NCBI RefSeq assembly: GCF_004331345.1
Contig: NZ_SJJZ01000003.1
Coordinates: 1,302,001 to 1,366,000 of the forward strand
Direction of reading: 5' to 3'
Length of the DNA: 64,000 nucleotides
From: Kribbella soli
GTDB lineage: Bacteria; Actinomycetota; Actinomycetes; Propionibacteriales; Kribbellaceae
Under the pieces are notes generated by a model. It was not told the DNA's origin. It made no database searches and saw nothing but the letters and a program-made list of their open reading frames with translations. Within the stretch, counting starts at the first letter, position 1. Each line of letters begins with the position of its first letter. Below are positions 36,488 through 44,571 of this stretch, one piece after another. Made by a program: the position numbers and the translations under genes.

Positions 36488-37066
36488 TCAGCGGCGCACC
36501 CGATAGCGCAGGTGAAGCACCCGGTTGCCCTGAATCACGTCAGGATCCTCCAACAGGTGCTGCGCGTCGACTGACCCGAAGTAGCGCTTGCCGGACCCGA
36601 GCACGACGGGTACGACGTCCATGCGCACCTCGTCGACCAGACCTGCGGCAAGCACCTGGCCACCGACGTCGCCGGCGGCGACCTCGACTATGCGGTCACC
36701 GGCAAGCTCCTGCGCTTTGGCCATGGCTGCTTCGATGCCGTCGACGAAGTGAAACGGCGCCTCGGGGTCCCAGCCCTCGGGCTGCGGCCGGTGCGTCACG
36801 ACGACCACGTGGTCGATCCCGCCCGGAGGCTTTCCGTCCCAGCCGTCCGTCAGGTCAAAGACGTGGCGGCCGGCGACTGTCACCCCGATCTGGTCCCAGT
36901 ACGCCCGGGTGTAGTCGTAGGACACCTGCGACACCTTGACCACGCCGCTCTCGTCCAACGGGACGTCACCGCTGGTCAACCAGTCGAACAGCGGTCCGGG
37001 CTGGTCGTTCTCGTCCGCGACGAAGCCGTCCACCGACACCGAGCTGTACATGACCACCTTGCCCAC
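36488..37066 (-). CDS. Dihydrofolate reductase/RibD C-terminal domain protein
   Basis: A 192-residue RibD C-terminal-type reductase starting VMYSSVSVDGFVAD and ending with EDPDVIQGNRVLHLRYRVRR, containing AAGDVGGQVLAAGLVDE. It is a distant paralogue of the protein at 23588-24235. GTG at 37066 is preceded by GAGGAG at a proper distance. NADPH-dependent reductase of unknown substrate. Confidence 0.82.
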   Translation of the reverse strand: MGKVVMYSSVSVDGFVADENDQPGPLFDWLTSGDVPLDESGVVKVSQVSYDYTRAYWDQIGVTVAGRHVFDLTDGWDGKPPGGIDHVVVVTHRPQPEGWDPEAPFHFVDGIEAAMAKAQELAGDRIVEVAAGDVGGQVLAAGLVDEVRMDVVPVVLGSGKRYFGSVDAQHLLEDPDVIQGNRVLHLRYRVRR

Positions 37067-37131
37067 GGGGCTCTCCTCTGGTTCGGGTGCCCCCAAATTA
37101 GCGTGTCGTGAGCTGTGGCTCTTGTAAGAAA

Positions 37132-37965
37132 TCAATCGGCCGGCAGCGGCCAGCCCTCCAGCACGTGGCCGGGATGTTCGCGCAGGAACTGCCGCCGGAC
37201 TTCGACGTACCGGGTCGGCGTGAGCCCGGTGAACGCCCGGAACTCGTGGCCGAAGTGGGCCTGGTCGAAGTAACCTGCGCCGCCGGCGAGGTCGCCCCAG
37301 TCGACCGGTTCGGCGGGGTTGATCGCGAGCACGGTGGCGACGAAGCGGTAGCTGCGGGCCAGCCGCTTCGGCGTGACTCCGATGAGCTCCTTGAACCGCT
37401 GTGTCAGATGAGTGCTGCTGACACCGGCTGCCACGCTCAGGTCGCCGATCGCCACCGCCCCGCTGGTCGCCGCGATGACACTGCTCGTATGGCGGACCAG
37501 CCCCAGGCCGGCGGTCTCGCACAGCCGTCGCATCAACTCCTCCTCGAGCAGCGTCAGCATCTCGTGCGGTCCGTCCGCCGTGGCCAGCCGGTCTCGCAGC
37601 TCAGCAACGGCGGGCCGGCCCCAAACCTGCTCTACCGTCACCGGCCGGTCACACAGCTCGGCCGCGGGCATCGGCAGGAACGGCGCCGGCCCCCACGGCT
37701 TGAAGTGCACGCCGACGGACCGGGTCCGGGTTGGGTAGCCGAACTCCAACGCGCGGGTGGGCATGGTGATCACGCAGCCGTCGGCGTACTCGGCCGTGTC
37801 GATGCCGGCGCGGATGCGGAACGGCGCCCCGAGGTTGACGATGAGCAACGCCGCCGGACTTGCCGGCAGCCTCAGCAGGGCGTACGGCGGCGCACCCTCC
37901 AGGTAGTAAAGGTCGTCGATCAGCCCGTCCAGCGGCGGTCGCGGCACTCTGGACACGTACTCCAT
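37132..37965 (-). CDS. AraC-family transcriptional regulator
   Basis: A 277-residue protein with an N-terminal sensing region and two helix-turn-helix units at the C-terminus (VAAGVSSTHLTQRFKELIG and AGYFDQAHFGHEFRAFTGLTP). An upstream GTG at 38001 would add twelve residues. It lies 65 bp upstream of the RibD-like reductase in the same direction and may regulate it. Confidence 0.85.
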   Translation of the reverse strand: MEYVSRVPRPPLDGLIDDLYYLEGAPPYALLRLPASPAALLIVNLGAPFRIRAGIDTAEYADGCVITMPTRALEFGYPTRTRSVGVHFKPWGPAPFLPMPAAELCDRPVTVEQVWGRPAVAELRDRLATADGPHEMLTLLEEELMRRLCETAGLGLVRHTSSVIAATSGAVAIGDLSVAAGVSSTHLTQRFKELIGVTPKRLARSYRFVATVLAINPAEPVDWGDLAGGAGYFDQAHFGHEFRAFTGLTPTRYVEVRRQFLREHPGHVLEGWPLPAD

Positions 37966-38082
37966 CCCCACAGCATCGCCGACGTCCGGGGCATCGCGCA
38001 CCAGGACGGCCCAGCCGCGCCGGCACCAGCATCGACCCGGCGCCGATCCCGGACGATCGCCCGCGTGGAGCGAGGGACCGGT

Positions 38083-38670
38083 TCAGTCGCGCCTGCTCGG
38101 GGTGATCTCGCGCACCATCACGCAGTTGCCCAGGCCCTTGGGTCGGTCGTAGGTGAAGCCCTCGCGCTCGTACATCGTGCGGGTGCCGTTGTAGAGGAAC
38201 GAGGAGTTCTTTTTCCGGACGCCGCCGGTGTCGTGCGGGTAGCCCTCAACCAGGCCGCCGCCGGCCTGGGCGATCAGCTCGACGGCTCCGCGCAGGGCGA
38301 TCGTCGCCAGGCCCTGACCGCGAAAGCTGCGCTCGACCAGGATGCAGGTGACCCGGTAGTCGGGCAGTCGCTCGGCAGTGGCGACGTACTCCTTGCGGTG
38401 CTGGATGTTGGGCAGCTCCTCGGGTGATCCGTACTCCGCCCAGGCGACGGCACGGTCGCCGTCGTAGACCAGCGCTGCGTGCGCGATCCCGTCGGCCACC
38501 AGACGGTGCTTGAGCGCCCGGTTCCCCTCGGCGGTCTGGCCCTTCTCCGCGCAGTCGGGATGGAAATGCGTACACCAGCAACTGGCGAACATGCCCTTGT
38601 TCCGCTCGACGAGAGCGGCGAAGTCGTCGAACGTCTCCGGCGTGAGCGCCTTGATCGTGAAGTCGGACAT
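38083..38670 (-). CDS. GNAT acetyltransferase with WCTHFH motif
   Basis: A 195-residue GNAT-fold protein with SCWCTHFHPDC near the N-terminus and the acetyl-CoA loop RSFRGQGLATIAL. The family is frequent in actinobacteria but uncharacterised. Its upstream side ends 20-40 bp from an integrase-tail relic. Confidence 0.75.
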   Translation of the reverse strand: MSDFTIKALTPETFDDFAALVERNKGMFASCWCTHFHPDCAEKGQTAEGNRALKHRLVADGIAHAALVYDGDRAVAWAEYGSPEELPNIQHRKEYVATAERLPDYRVTCILVERSFRGQGLATIALRGAVELIAQAGGGLVEGYPHDTGGVRKKNSSFLYNGTRTMYEREGFTYDRPKGLGNCVMVREITPSRRD

Positions 38671-38691
38671 ACCGACAACGTAACCCCAATT

Positions 38692-38768
38692 GCGGACGTT
38701 CTGCGTCCGGTAGCGATGGACGAGATCCTGCCCCGAAACCAGTAGTCACTCAGGTCATGTAAGAGGCC
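38692..38768 (+). pseudogene. Integrase tail remnant 1 with half terminator
   Basis: In frame to the TAG at 38743-38745 it reads LRPVAMDEILPRNQ, matching the end of the integrase beside tRNA-Ala (RPVLTEGAEAMDEILPRN) with a six-residue deletion. The following TAGTCACTCAGG and CATGTAAGAGGCC also match that locus, and similarity stops at 38768 in the middle of the terminator stem. Everything upstream of the tail has been lost. Confidence 0.7.
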
Positions 38769-38857
38769 AGCATGATTGGCGTCGCGGGGATCCACCGCCC
38801 GGCAGGGTCTGGATAACCCGGTTGACGGCGGACGGGTCGGATCGGTCGGATGGGCTC

Positions 38858-39787
38858 GTGAGTCCCCGCGAGATCCAAGCCGAGCAGGCCGACATCGACA
38901 CGCCGCTCGTTCGCGAACTGTTGGCCGCGCAGTTCCCGCAGTGGGCCGCGTTGCCGCTGGAGCCGGTCGACTCCAGTGGATTGGTGAACGCGATCTACCG
39001 CCTCGGTACCGACCTGTCCGTACGGCTGGCGCTCCGCCCCTCGAACACCGACATAGTGCAACGGGAGCAGGCGAAACTCGCGACAATCGCGCCGTTCCTG
39101 CCTGTGGCCATCCCTTCTGTCGAGGCGATCGGCTCACCCACCGACGCATTCCCGGGCGAGTGGTCCGTCCATCGCTGGCTCACCGGTACGCACCCGTCCC
39201 CCGGCGCGCTCGCCGACCCACGCGGGCTGGCGACGGACCTCGCGGCGTTCGTCGATGCGTTCCGGCGGATCGACCTGCCGGACCGGCCGCCGGCGTACCC
39301 GGGCGAGCGCCGGACGCGCGCTCCGATGGAATCGATGGACTCCTCGACGCGGGAGGCGATCGGCGAGCTGGATGGCCTGATCGACACCCGCGCAGCACTG
39401 GCGTCGTGGGAGGAGTCGCTCGCGGCGCCGTACGACGGGCGCGAGGTGTGGGTGCACTCGGACCTGACGCCGAGCAACCTGCTCGTGTCGGCGGAGGGCC
39501 GGCTGACCGCGGTGCTCGACTTCGAGACGTGCGGTGTCGGCGATCCGGCGTGCGACCTGTTCCCCGTGTGGTACCTGCTGCCCGCGAACGTCCACGACGA
39601 GTTCCGCGCGGCGCTGGACGTGGACGACGCGACATGGCTCCGCGGACGCGGGCGCGTGCTGTCCCAGGCCCTGATCGTGTTGCGGTACCACAAGGACACC
39701 AACCCGGCGATCGCGAACTACGCGCGGCACGCCATCGGAAAGGTGCTCGCAACCGGTCCTGACCGAGGGAGCCGAGACGATGGATGA
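38858..39787 (+). CDS. Aminoglycoside phosphotransferase-like protein
   Basis: A 309-residue APH-fold kinase with VWVHSDLTPSNLLV (catalytic Asp) and VLDFETCGVGDPACDL. GTG at 38858 is favoured; TTG at 38822 is possible. The last dozen codons run out of frame across an integrase-tail remnant, so the natural C-terminus was probably replaced upon insertion. It is unrelated in sequence to the APH at 31672. Substrate unknown. Confidence 0.78.
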   Translation: MSPREIQAEQADIDTPLVRELLAAQFPQWAALPLEPVDSSGLVNAIYRLGTDLSVRLALRPSNTDIVQREQAKLATIAPFLPVAIPSVEAIGSPTDAFPGEWSVHRWLTGTHPSPGALADPRGLATDLAAFVDAFRRIDLPDRPPAYPGERRTRAPMESMDSSTREAIGELDGLIDTRAALASWEESLAAPYDGREVWVHSDLTPSNLLVSAEGRLTAVLDFETCGVGDPACDLFPVWYLLPANVHDEFRAALDVDDATWLRGRGRVLSQALIVLRYHKDTNPAIANYARHAIGKVLATGPDRGSRDDG

Positions 39788-39809
39788 CCTGCTTCCCGCA
39801 AATCGATAG
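39750..39809 (+). pseudogene. Integrase tail remnant 2
   Basis: In the frame ending at TAG 39807-39809 the sequence reads QPVLTEGAETMDDLLPANR, matching RPVLTEGAEAMDEILPRN of the integrase beside tRNA-Ala. It overlaps the APH gene end in another frame. It is followed by AGACACTCAGG, a terminator hairpin and a tRNA-Ala fragment, the same order as at the intact tRNA. Confidence 0.75.
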
Positions 39810-39826
39810 ACACTCAGGGCATGCAA

Positions 39827-39858
39827 GAGGCCGGTCTCCCGAGTGGGAAACCGGCCTC
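39827..39858. terminator. Integrase-side terminator of element boundary d
   Basis: A 14-bp stem with one mismatch and a GAGT loop. It is nearly identical to the hairpin at 50778-50809. It separates the integrase tail remnant from the tRNA-Ala fragment. Confidence 0.75.
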
Positions 39859-39868
39859 TGATCTGCTG

Positions 39869-39912
39869 TGGAGCTTAGGGGATTCGAACCCCTGACCTCT
39901 TCCATGCCATGG
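39869..39912 (-). repeat. tRNA-Ala 3' fragment, att copy d
   Basis: 44 bp are identical to the 3' side of tRNA-Ala(GGC), from the discriminator base through the T-arm, variable loop and anticodon arm (CCATGCCATGG). The 5' half is missing. It is in the same orientation as the intact gene and is interpreted as a displaced attachment site from an early integration. Confidence 0.85.
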
Positions 39913-40148
39913 GCGGGAGTCGCACCGATGACCTACGTGGAACAACACTCATTCCCTTACCTACAAGGCGTTTTCGCCTTCCGGGCTGCTGCGGGTTGGG
40001 TCCACTTCAGGACCGTTGCTACGCGTGGTTCGCTCCCAAAATCCAACCGTGGGTCGCTAGTATCGCGTTGCTAGGATGGCTCGCCATAAGGCACGCAGAC
40101 GTCGCGGTCGAGGCGCTGCAACGGCGACGAATGGAGGATTGGGACGCG
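39913..40148. other. Left end of inserted segment 1, no gene seen
   Basis: These 236 bp after att copy d contain no convincing reading frame. I see no clear copy of the TAGTCACTCA arm repeat here, apart from an isolated CACTCATT. Confidence 0.4.
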
Positions 40149-40694
40149 ATGTTCCTGCTTCAGATGTCGGGCGTTCCAGGTTCTGGGAAGTCCACCGTGG
40201 CCACCCACGTCGTCGACGCGTTCGGCGCGGTTGCCGTCGACTACGATGTCATCAAGTCCGCTGTTCTCGACGCAGGCTTCGACCTGGCCAGTAGTACCAA
40301 AGCGGCGTACGAGGTGATGTACGCGCAGGCACGTCACGTGCTAGCTCAAGGGCATCCCGTAGTCATGGACAGCCCGTGTTTCTGGCCGAGGATCCTGACC
40401 GAGGGCATGGAAATCGCCAGTCAGCACGATGCGAGCTACAGATACATCGAGTGCCAGGTTCGTGATCTGAAGGTCGTCGACGAGAGGCTTCGTCGGCGGC
40501 CGAGGCTGAGGACCCACCGTCGCGGGGTGGACTGGCCGCCCGTGGACCTCGGTGACGAACTGGTGGACGGCGAGGCGCTGTACCGCGACGGGATGGACCG
40601 CATTCAACGTCCCTCGGACAACTACCTCCAGTTGGACATGCACCGACCGCTGTCCGAAGTGCTGCCCGAGGTCAACGTCTACCTGAAGCCATAG
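40149..40694 (+). CDS. P-loop kinase-like AAA protein
   Basis: A 181-residue protein with Walker A GVPGSGKST at residues 8-16, as in zeta-toxin, adenylylsulfate-kinase and gluconate-kinase-like small phosphotransferases. The middle segment VVMDSPCFWPRI and an Arg-rich lid (RLRRRPRLRTHRRG) fit a kinase. ATG at 40131 in frame is an alternative. No antitoxin gene is visible beside it, so a toxin role is not supported. Confidence 0.7.
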   Translation: MFLLQMSGVPGSGKSTVATHVVDAFGAVAVDYDVIKSAVLDAGFDLASSTKAAYEVMYAQARHVLAQGHPVVMDSPCFWPRILTEGMEIASQHDASYRYIECQVRDLKVVDERLRRRPRLRTHRRGVDWPPVDLGDELVDGEALYRDGMDRIQRPSDNYLQLDMHRPLSEVLPEVNVYLKP

Positions 40695-40884
40695 CTGAGC
40701 GGGAGTGGGCATCCACCGCGGGTGGCGGGTGGCCGGCTGTTTCGGCGAGTAGTACATCGACAGGGTGTCGATCGTTGATGGCGAGTTCTACTGTCATCGA
40801 CCGGTGGCGGCGCACTTTCGGGCCCTGAAGCGGCCTGTCTTGAAGACGTAGAGAAACTTGTCAGGAGATCGCTCGACGCAGGCC

Positions 40885-40937
40885 TGTCCTCCGTCGACAG
40901 ATACGCGACACTCGTCCGCCAGGTGATGTGCGACAGT
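40885..40937 (-). mobile_element. IS21-like terminal repeat relic A
   Basis: On the minus strand, TGTCGCACATCACCTGGCGG is followed 25 bp later by TGTCGCGTATCTG. Tandem TGTCGCxxATC units are typical of IS21-family ends. No istA/istB coding remains. The relic matches the plus-strand copy at 45267. Confidence 0.45.
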
Positions 40938-40942
40938 CGAAT

Positions 40943-40956
40943 GCGCGGATCGCGGC
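40943..40956. repeat. Island repeat copy r1
   Basis: GCGCGGATCGCGGC, matching the core of the repeats at 42517 and 44074. It precedes the truncated transporter at 41061. Confidence 0.5.
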
Positions 40957-41060
40957 TGCTCCGGATGTCCGCAGGGCACGCGATCAAGGGGCGGCACCGC
41001 GCGAGACTCTAGGCGTTGTCCGGCCCGGCGGGACGGTTCCCGGCGTCTGGGCCGCACCGG

Positions 41061-41405
41061 ATGCGGCGGGTGGAGGATGCGATCCGGCCGGCATTGGGGG
41101 CGGTCGTGATGGCCTCCGGCGTCGTCTCCATCGATCTCTACTCAGACCATCGGGCGGTCCCCTCTGCCCTCACGCTCTGGTTCGCTGTGGGCGTCTGGTT
41201 GCTGCTGGCGGTGGTGGTGCTGGGCGTGCGGCTCGCCATCGAGCGTGGTCGGTTCGCGCGCGAGGCTAGGTTCCGTGCCCTTCCGTTCTGGAGCCGTCCG
41301 GGCGGTGGTCGAGTGGCTCGGCGGTCGGGTGGCTCGGTCGTTGGTCGGCGCGTAGAGTCACCACGGGACCGGGCGGATTCTTGGGTGGGTGGTGGACATG
41401 GGTGA
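41061..41405 (+). pseudogene. Truncated SLAC1/TehA-like transporter N-terminus
   Basis: The first 75 residues (ALGAVVMASGVVSIDL, LTLWFAVGVWLLLAVVVL, RGRFAREAR) resemble the first two membrane segments of tellurite-resistance/C4-dicarboxylate (SLAC1-type) transporters. The remaining 40 residues are Arg/Gly/Ser-rich with no family likeness, and the frame stops inside the next gene. Full relatives exceed 300 residues. I read it as a truncated gene; a small novel membrane protein is the alternative. Confidence 0.45.
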
Positions 41406-42432
41406 TGGTGAGAATGTCGGCCCCGGGGACCAAGAGCCGACCGAGGCTGCGGGACCTGCGGCGGACGGGCCGTCGGGTGGTCGTCGGATCCTCCATCTTC
41501 TCGGCGCGGTGCTGGTCGGGGTGGTGCTACCTGCGGTCGTGGTCGGCGTGCTGGTGGGCGAGTTGGGTGTCTCGGCGTTGTTCACCGGCGTGGTGTGGGG
41601 CGCTGTCGGTGCGAAGCTCGGCGGGACACGCAGGATGCTCTACGTGACGCCGCTGGTCGGGATCGTTGCCGGGCTGGGCGCATACACCGCATACGACTGG
41701 TGGTGGGCGGCGCTGCTGGCGGCAACGGGCGCAATCGCTGGTGCCGGGTACCGGTTCGGCTGGTTCGCCCCGCTGCTGATGGCTCCCTTCGCGGCCACCT
41801 TCGTCACGCCGGTCTCGACCGCCACATCCGCGGTCACCTTCGGCGCAATCGTCGCGGTGGGCACGGGGTACGGCATCGTGATCGTGCGTCGCTTCGGTGC
41901 TCCGGCGGTGGTCGAGGGCGCCCGGTACTCGCTGCCAGTCACCGCCGTCATCGCGCTCGCCTTCGGCGCGGTGATGGGTGCCGCCGCAGCTGTAGGGGTG
42001 GCGCTGTCGTGGACCGAGCCGTACTGGGTGCCAGAACCGGTCCTCGTCCTGATCATGTACGTGTTGATGGGACACCGTGAGCGGATTCAAGACAAGGCGC
42101 TCGGCACCGCGGTCGGTGCGGCCGCCGCGGTGGTCGTGGCGATCATCGCCCCGCCCCCGTGGGCCATGACCGCGCTCGCCGTGGTCGCAGTCTTGCTCGC
42201 GGTGCTGCAGCGGGCGACGTACTGGCGGATGTACGGCCTGTACACGTTCGCGCTCGTTTTGTTCCTGGCCGCTCCAGGGGACGTCGCGCACGAAGCCGAG
42301 GAACGCGGGTTCCAGATTCTCGCCGGTGTCGCCCTGCTGATTGTCGGCCTGGCCGCCCTCCATCTCATCGCGGACAGGCTGGCCAGGCGATACCCACAAC
42401 CAGAACTGGCAAGCAATGCGCCGGATGCCTGA
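41398..42432 (+). CDS. FUSC-like multi-pass membrane protein
   Basis: A roughly 344-residue protein with about nine to ten hydrophobic segments after a hydrophilic N-terminus, and a charged loop (GHRERIQDKALGTAVGA) typical of FUSC/aromatic-acid exporter-like proteins, where such a basic HR-RI-D segment is conserved. Possible efflux or permeability role. ATG at 41398 preferred; GTG at 41389 is in frame. Confidence 0.6.
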   Translation: MGDGENVGPGDQEPTEAAGPAADGPSGGRRILHLLGAVLVGVVLPAVVVGVLVGELGVSALFTGVVWGAVGAKLGGTRRMLYVTPLVGIVAGLGAYTAYDWWWAALLAATGAIAGAGYRFGWFAPLLMAPFAATFVTPVSTATSAVTFGAIVAVGTGYGIVIVRRFGAPAVVEGARYSLPVTAVIALAFGAVMGAAAAVGVALSWTEPYWVPEPVLVLIMYVLMGHRERIQDKALGTAVGAAAAVVVAIIAPPPWAMTALAVVAVLLAVLQRATYWRMYGLYTFALVLFLAAPGDVAHEAEERGFQILAGVALLIVGLAALHLIADRLARRYPQPELASNAPDA

Positions 42433-42516
42433 TCGCTGACCCTGGCCGGTCGCCACGCGGCGGGGCCTTCAGATGAGAACCGGCGCCCGCAACAAGGCAC
42501 ACGCAAATCCCCATGA

Positions 42517-42533
42517 CCGCGCGGATCGCGGCA
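42517..42533. repeat. Island repeat copy r2
   Basis: CCGCGCGGATCGCGGCA, identical over 17 bp to copy r5 at 44074-44090. CCGCG and CGCGG can pair as a hairpin. It lies 36 bp before the ATG at 42570. Confidence 0.7.
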
Positions 42534-42569
42534 TGTGCGTGCGTTCGGTCCGATGAGATGATCCCGTCC

Positions 42570-43052
42570 ATGACTGAGACCGTGGGCCGGGAGCTCGTTG
42601 CCCGTCTCCACCGCGTGGCCGTCGAGTTCGTCCTACCCGATGGGCTTCGCGTCGAAGATGCCGTCGTTCTCGCCGAGGATCTCGTCGCGGCCGGCTTCAC
42701 CGGCTCAGCGACGGTCGAGGTGGCTTCACTTGAGCGCGGAGCGATCCGAAGTGACGCCGAGCACCCGATACGCGAGATGCTCGCGGAGTACGGGATCCGC
42801 GTGCCTGTGCCCACAGATGCGGATGACGAATACCGACTGCTGCTGACCGCGTTCGGGTACTGGAACCTTCCCCTCCACTTCTTCGAAGGGCCTTTCTACG
42901 TCCGCATCCCGGCGTGGGAAGACCAGGGGCCATTGGACCGCACGCTCGTGACCTTGCTCGACCGTCGAGACCACGAGACCAGCCCGGATGCTCGACTTTC
43001 AGTCGAGGACGAGATGCGTACCGCCGTGAGGGCTCTCGTTCCGGCGGTGTGA
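42570..43052 (+). CDS. Hypothetical acidic protein
   Basis: A 160-residue soluble acidic protein with no recognised domain. Visible blocks are EFVLPDGLRVEDAVVLAEDL, AEHPIREMLAEYGIRVP and FGYWNLPLHFFEGPFYVRIP. It begins with ATG at 42570, a short distance after repeat r2. It may be cargo of the inserted segment; function unknown. Confidence 0.6.
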   Translation: MTETVGRELVARLHRVAVEFVLPDGLRVEDAVVLAEDLVAAGFTGSATVEVASLERGAIRSDAEHPIREMLAEYGIRVPVPTDADDEYRLLLTAFGYWNLPLHFFEGPFYVRIPAWEDQGPLDRTLVTLLDRRDHETSPDARLSVEDEMRTAVRALVPAV

Positions 43053-43075
43053 TCAACGCCCTCATCTAGGCACGA

Positions 43076-43088
43076 GCGCATCGCGGCA
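43076..43088. repeat. Island repeat copy r3 (degenerate)
   Basis: GCGCATCGCGGCA with following GATCCGG. It matches the second half of the consensus and lies between two convergent small genes. Confidence 0.4.
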
Positions 43089-43164
43089 GATCCGGTTACC
43101 GCAGCGCACGCTGTCGGCGGCTAGGAGAATGCACCGGCAGAGCTCCAAACAGAGTCGGCTCGGC

Positions 43165-43512
43165 CTACCACTCCGAGACGTCTTGGTGTTCGTTGAGCAC
43201 GACGCCATGCCGGGACAACCGCGCTACCAGCCTGCGGAACTCCTGGGCGGTCTCCTCCGCCTGGAAGGCTCCGTAGAGATTGAACCGGCCAAACTCGAAG
43301 ACCTCCTCGACCAACCTCATCGGAAGGCTGCTCTGGTCAGCGACCGGGATGACCGCTTCGACGTGCTCCTGCCAGAGATCAAGTCGTCGCTGTTCTGACC
43401 AGTGGGGCATCGAAGCGAGCGCCTGGGTAGCCGATTTCACTCGCGGATCATCGCTTCCAAACGCAGCGTCGATGGCGAGAGCCGCTTCGTGAACAACTGA
43501 ACAGACGCCCAT
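43165..43512 (-). CDS. Hypothetical protein
   Basis: A 115-residue acidic protein, mostly helical, with LDLWQEHVEAVIPVADQSSL and FELGRF-like segments (VFEFGRFNLYGAF). No known domain recognised. It begins at ATG 43512, and repeat r4 lies 72 bp upstream of that start. Confidence 0.55.
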   Translation of the reverse strand: MGVCSVVHEAALAIDAAFGSDDPRVKSATQALASMPHWSEQRRLDLWQEHVEAVIPVADQSSLPMRLVEEVFEFGRFNLYGAFQAEETAQEFRRLVARLSRHGVVLNEHQDVSEW

Positions 43513-43583
43513 CGAACTCCTAGGGTGCGCAACGGTTACCAGTCAATCGCAACAGTGAACGACCCGACCTGTCATCGGCGTGA

Positions 43584-43600
43584 GCGCGCGGAATGCGGCA
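43584..43600. repeat. Island repeat copy r4
   Basis: GCGCGCGGAATGCGGCA followed by GATGAGG. It differs from r2/r5 at a few positions. It sits between two minus-strand small genes. Confidence 0.5.
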
Positions 43601-43616
43601 GATGAGGACGTTGTTG

Positions 43617-44039
43617 TCAGCAGCTCTCCTGAACCATGAGCATGACCCGGTGGTTCTGATCGCGGAAGTCGCCTAGTTCGAACTCGCTATTGGGAGGCGC
43701 GTTCCCGGCAAAGAACTCTTCCACGCGTGCCAGTAAGGCATCGCGCTGGGCGCCGCGCACCTCGGTCACATTGAGCTCGTAAGCGCGCACGACGTGAACG
43801 TCTGGGCGCTTCATGAGCCGTCTCGCCTGCTTCACATCCAGCGGGCCGCCACGCATCCGCCAGGCACTCCCGTCGACGTCGACCCACTCGCGATCATTTA
43901 CCGGCCGCGGCCACGTCAGCCAACCGCCGCTGGATTCCGGAGCACCGTCGCCACGTGCGCTGGTCTCATCGAACTGTCGTGACTTCTTCTGGCCCACGAG
44001 CCCATGATCACACCGCCGAGCTCGCACCGCTCTCCGCAC
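43617..44039 (-). CDS. Conserved hypothetical protein
   Basis: A 140-residue protein whose core (WRMRGGPLDVKQARRLMKRP, then VEEFFAGNAPPNSEFELGDF and NHRVMLMVQESC) looks like a conserved actinobacterial protein of unknown function. The first 30 residues are basic and may not be translated; an internal start is possible. It lies between repeats r4 and r5. Confidence 0.55.
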   Translation of the reverse strand: MRRAVRARRCDHGLVGQKKSRQFDETSARGDGAPESSGGWLTWPRPVNDREWVDVDGSAWRMRGGPLDVKQARRLMKRPDVHVVRAYELNVTEVRGAQRDALLARVEEFFAGNAPPNSEFELGDFRDQNHRVMLMVQESC

Positions 44040-44073
44040 TGCCGTCCTGGACCTCTCACCAACATCGGCACGA

Positions 44074-44090
44074 CCGCGCGGATCGCGGCA
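44074..44090. repeat. Island repeat copy r5
   Basis: CCGCGCGGATCGCGGCA, identical to r2 over 17 bp, followed by AATGAGTGC. It precedes the gene at 44177. Confidence 0.7.
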
Positions 44091-44176
44091 AATGAGTGCA
44101 TCGCGTGACGCTGCGTCCGCGGCCGACGTACCTGTCCGAAAACCGCATCGGGTCGCGTCACGTTACGGCGCAGCAG

Positions 44177-44515
44177 ATGACTAAGAACGACTCACGCGGG
44201 ATGCCTCATCGGCCCCGCGAGGCCAGAACGGCCGATGGCCTCCACACGCAATGGCTGCTGCGGAGGTGGGGGCACATCGTCAAGCGGGTCGAAGTCGGCG
44301 TCGACGAAACTTCGATCGGCTGTCCCGCATGTGACGGCACCGAGGGTCTCGACGCACGTGACGAGCTTGAATCACTGATGCGCCGAGGCGGCAGACGAGC
44401 CGATCGCATCTCGGTCCAGGTGAAGGCGCTGGATGAGCGCTTCCTACGAGCAACTTCTCCGCAGCCGTTCTCGCCCGTCGACGGCACCTGGTGGCGCTAT
44501 CGCAATCTGGATTGA
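44177..44515 (+). CDS. Conserved hypothetical small basic protein
   Basis: A 112-residue protein with blocks QWLLRRWGHIVKRVEVGVDE, ARDELESLMRRGGRRADRIS, and a Trp-rich end (GTWWRYRNLD). The pattern resembles small actinobacterial proteins of unknown function. A GTG at 44096 extends the frame, but the ATG at 44177 fits the conserved part better. Confidence 0.55.
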   Translation: MTKNDSRGMPHRPREARTADGLHTQWLLRRWGHIVKRVEVGVDETSIGCPACDGTEGLDARDELESLMRRGGRRADRISVQVKALDERFLRATSPQPFSPVDGTWWRYRNLD

Positions 44516-44571
44516 CTAGGTCGGTACCCGCCAAAATGACCTTGCTCCTGAACATCCCATCATCGGCTGCG

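Larger units (their letters stand above)
40695..41060. other. Non-coding stretch with IS21-like end relic and repeat r1
   Basis: No supported gene. On the minus strand, 40880-40937 holds two TGTCGC-type units 25 bp apart that match the plus-strand units at 45264-45310. GCGCGGATCGCGGC at 40943-40956 is copy r1 of the island repeat. Confidence 0.5.

Noticed and set aside
39869..39912. Functional tRNA-Ala genes at att copies d, c and b
   Set aside because: Each lacks the 5' acceptor strand and D-arm, so no cloverleaf can form; b also lacks one T-stem base.
40149..40694. Zeta-type toxin
   Set aside because: A P-loop alone is not enough; no epsilon-like antitoxin is adjacent and the rest of the sequence is not diagnostic.
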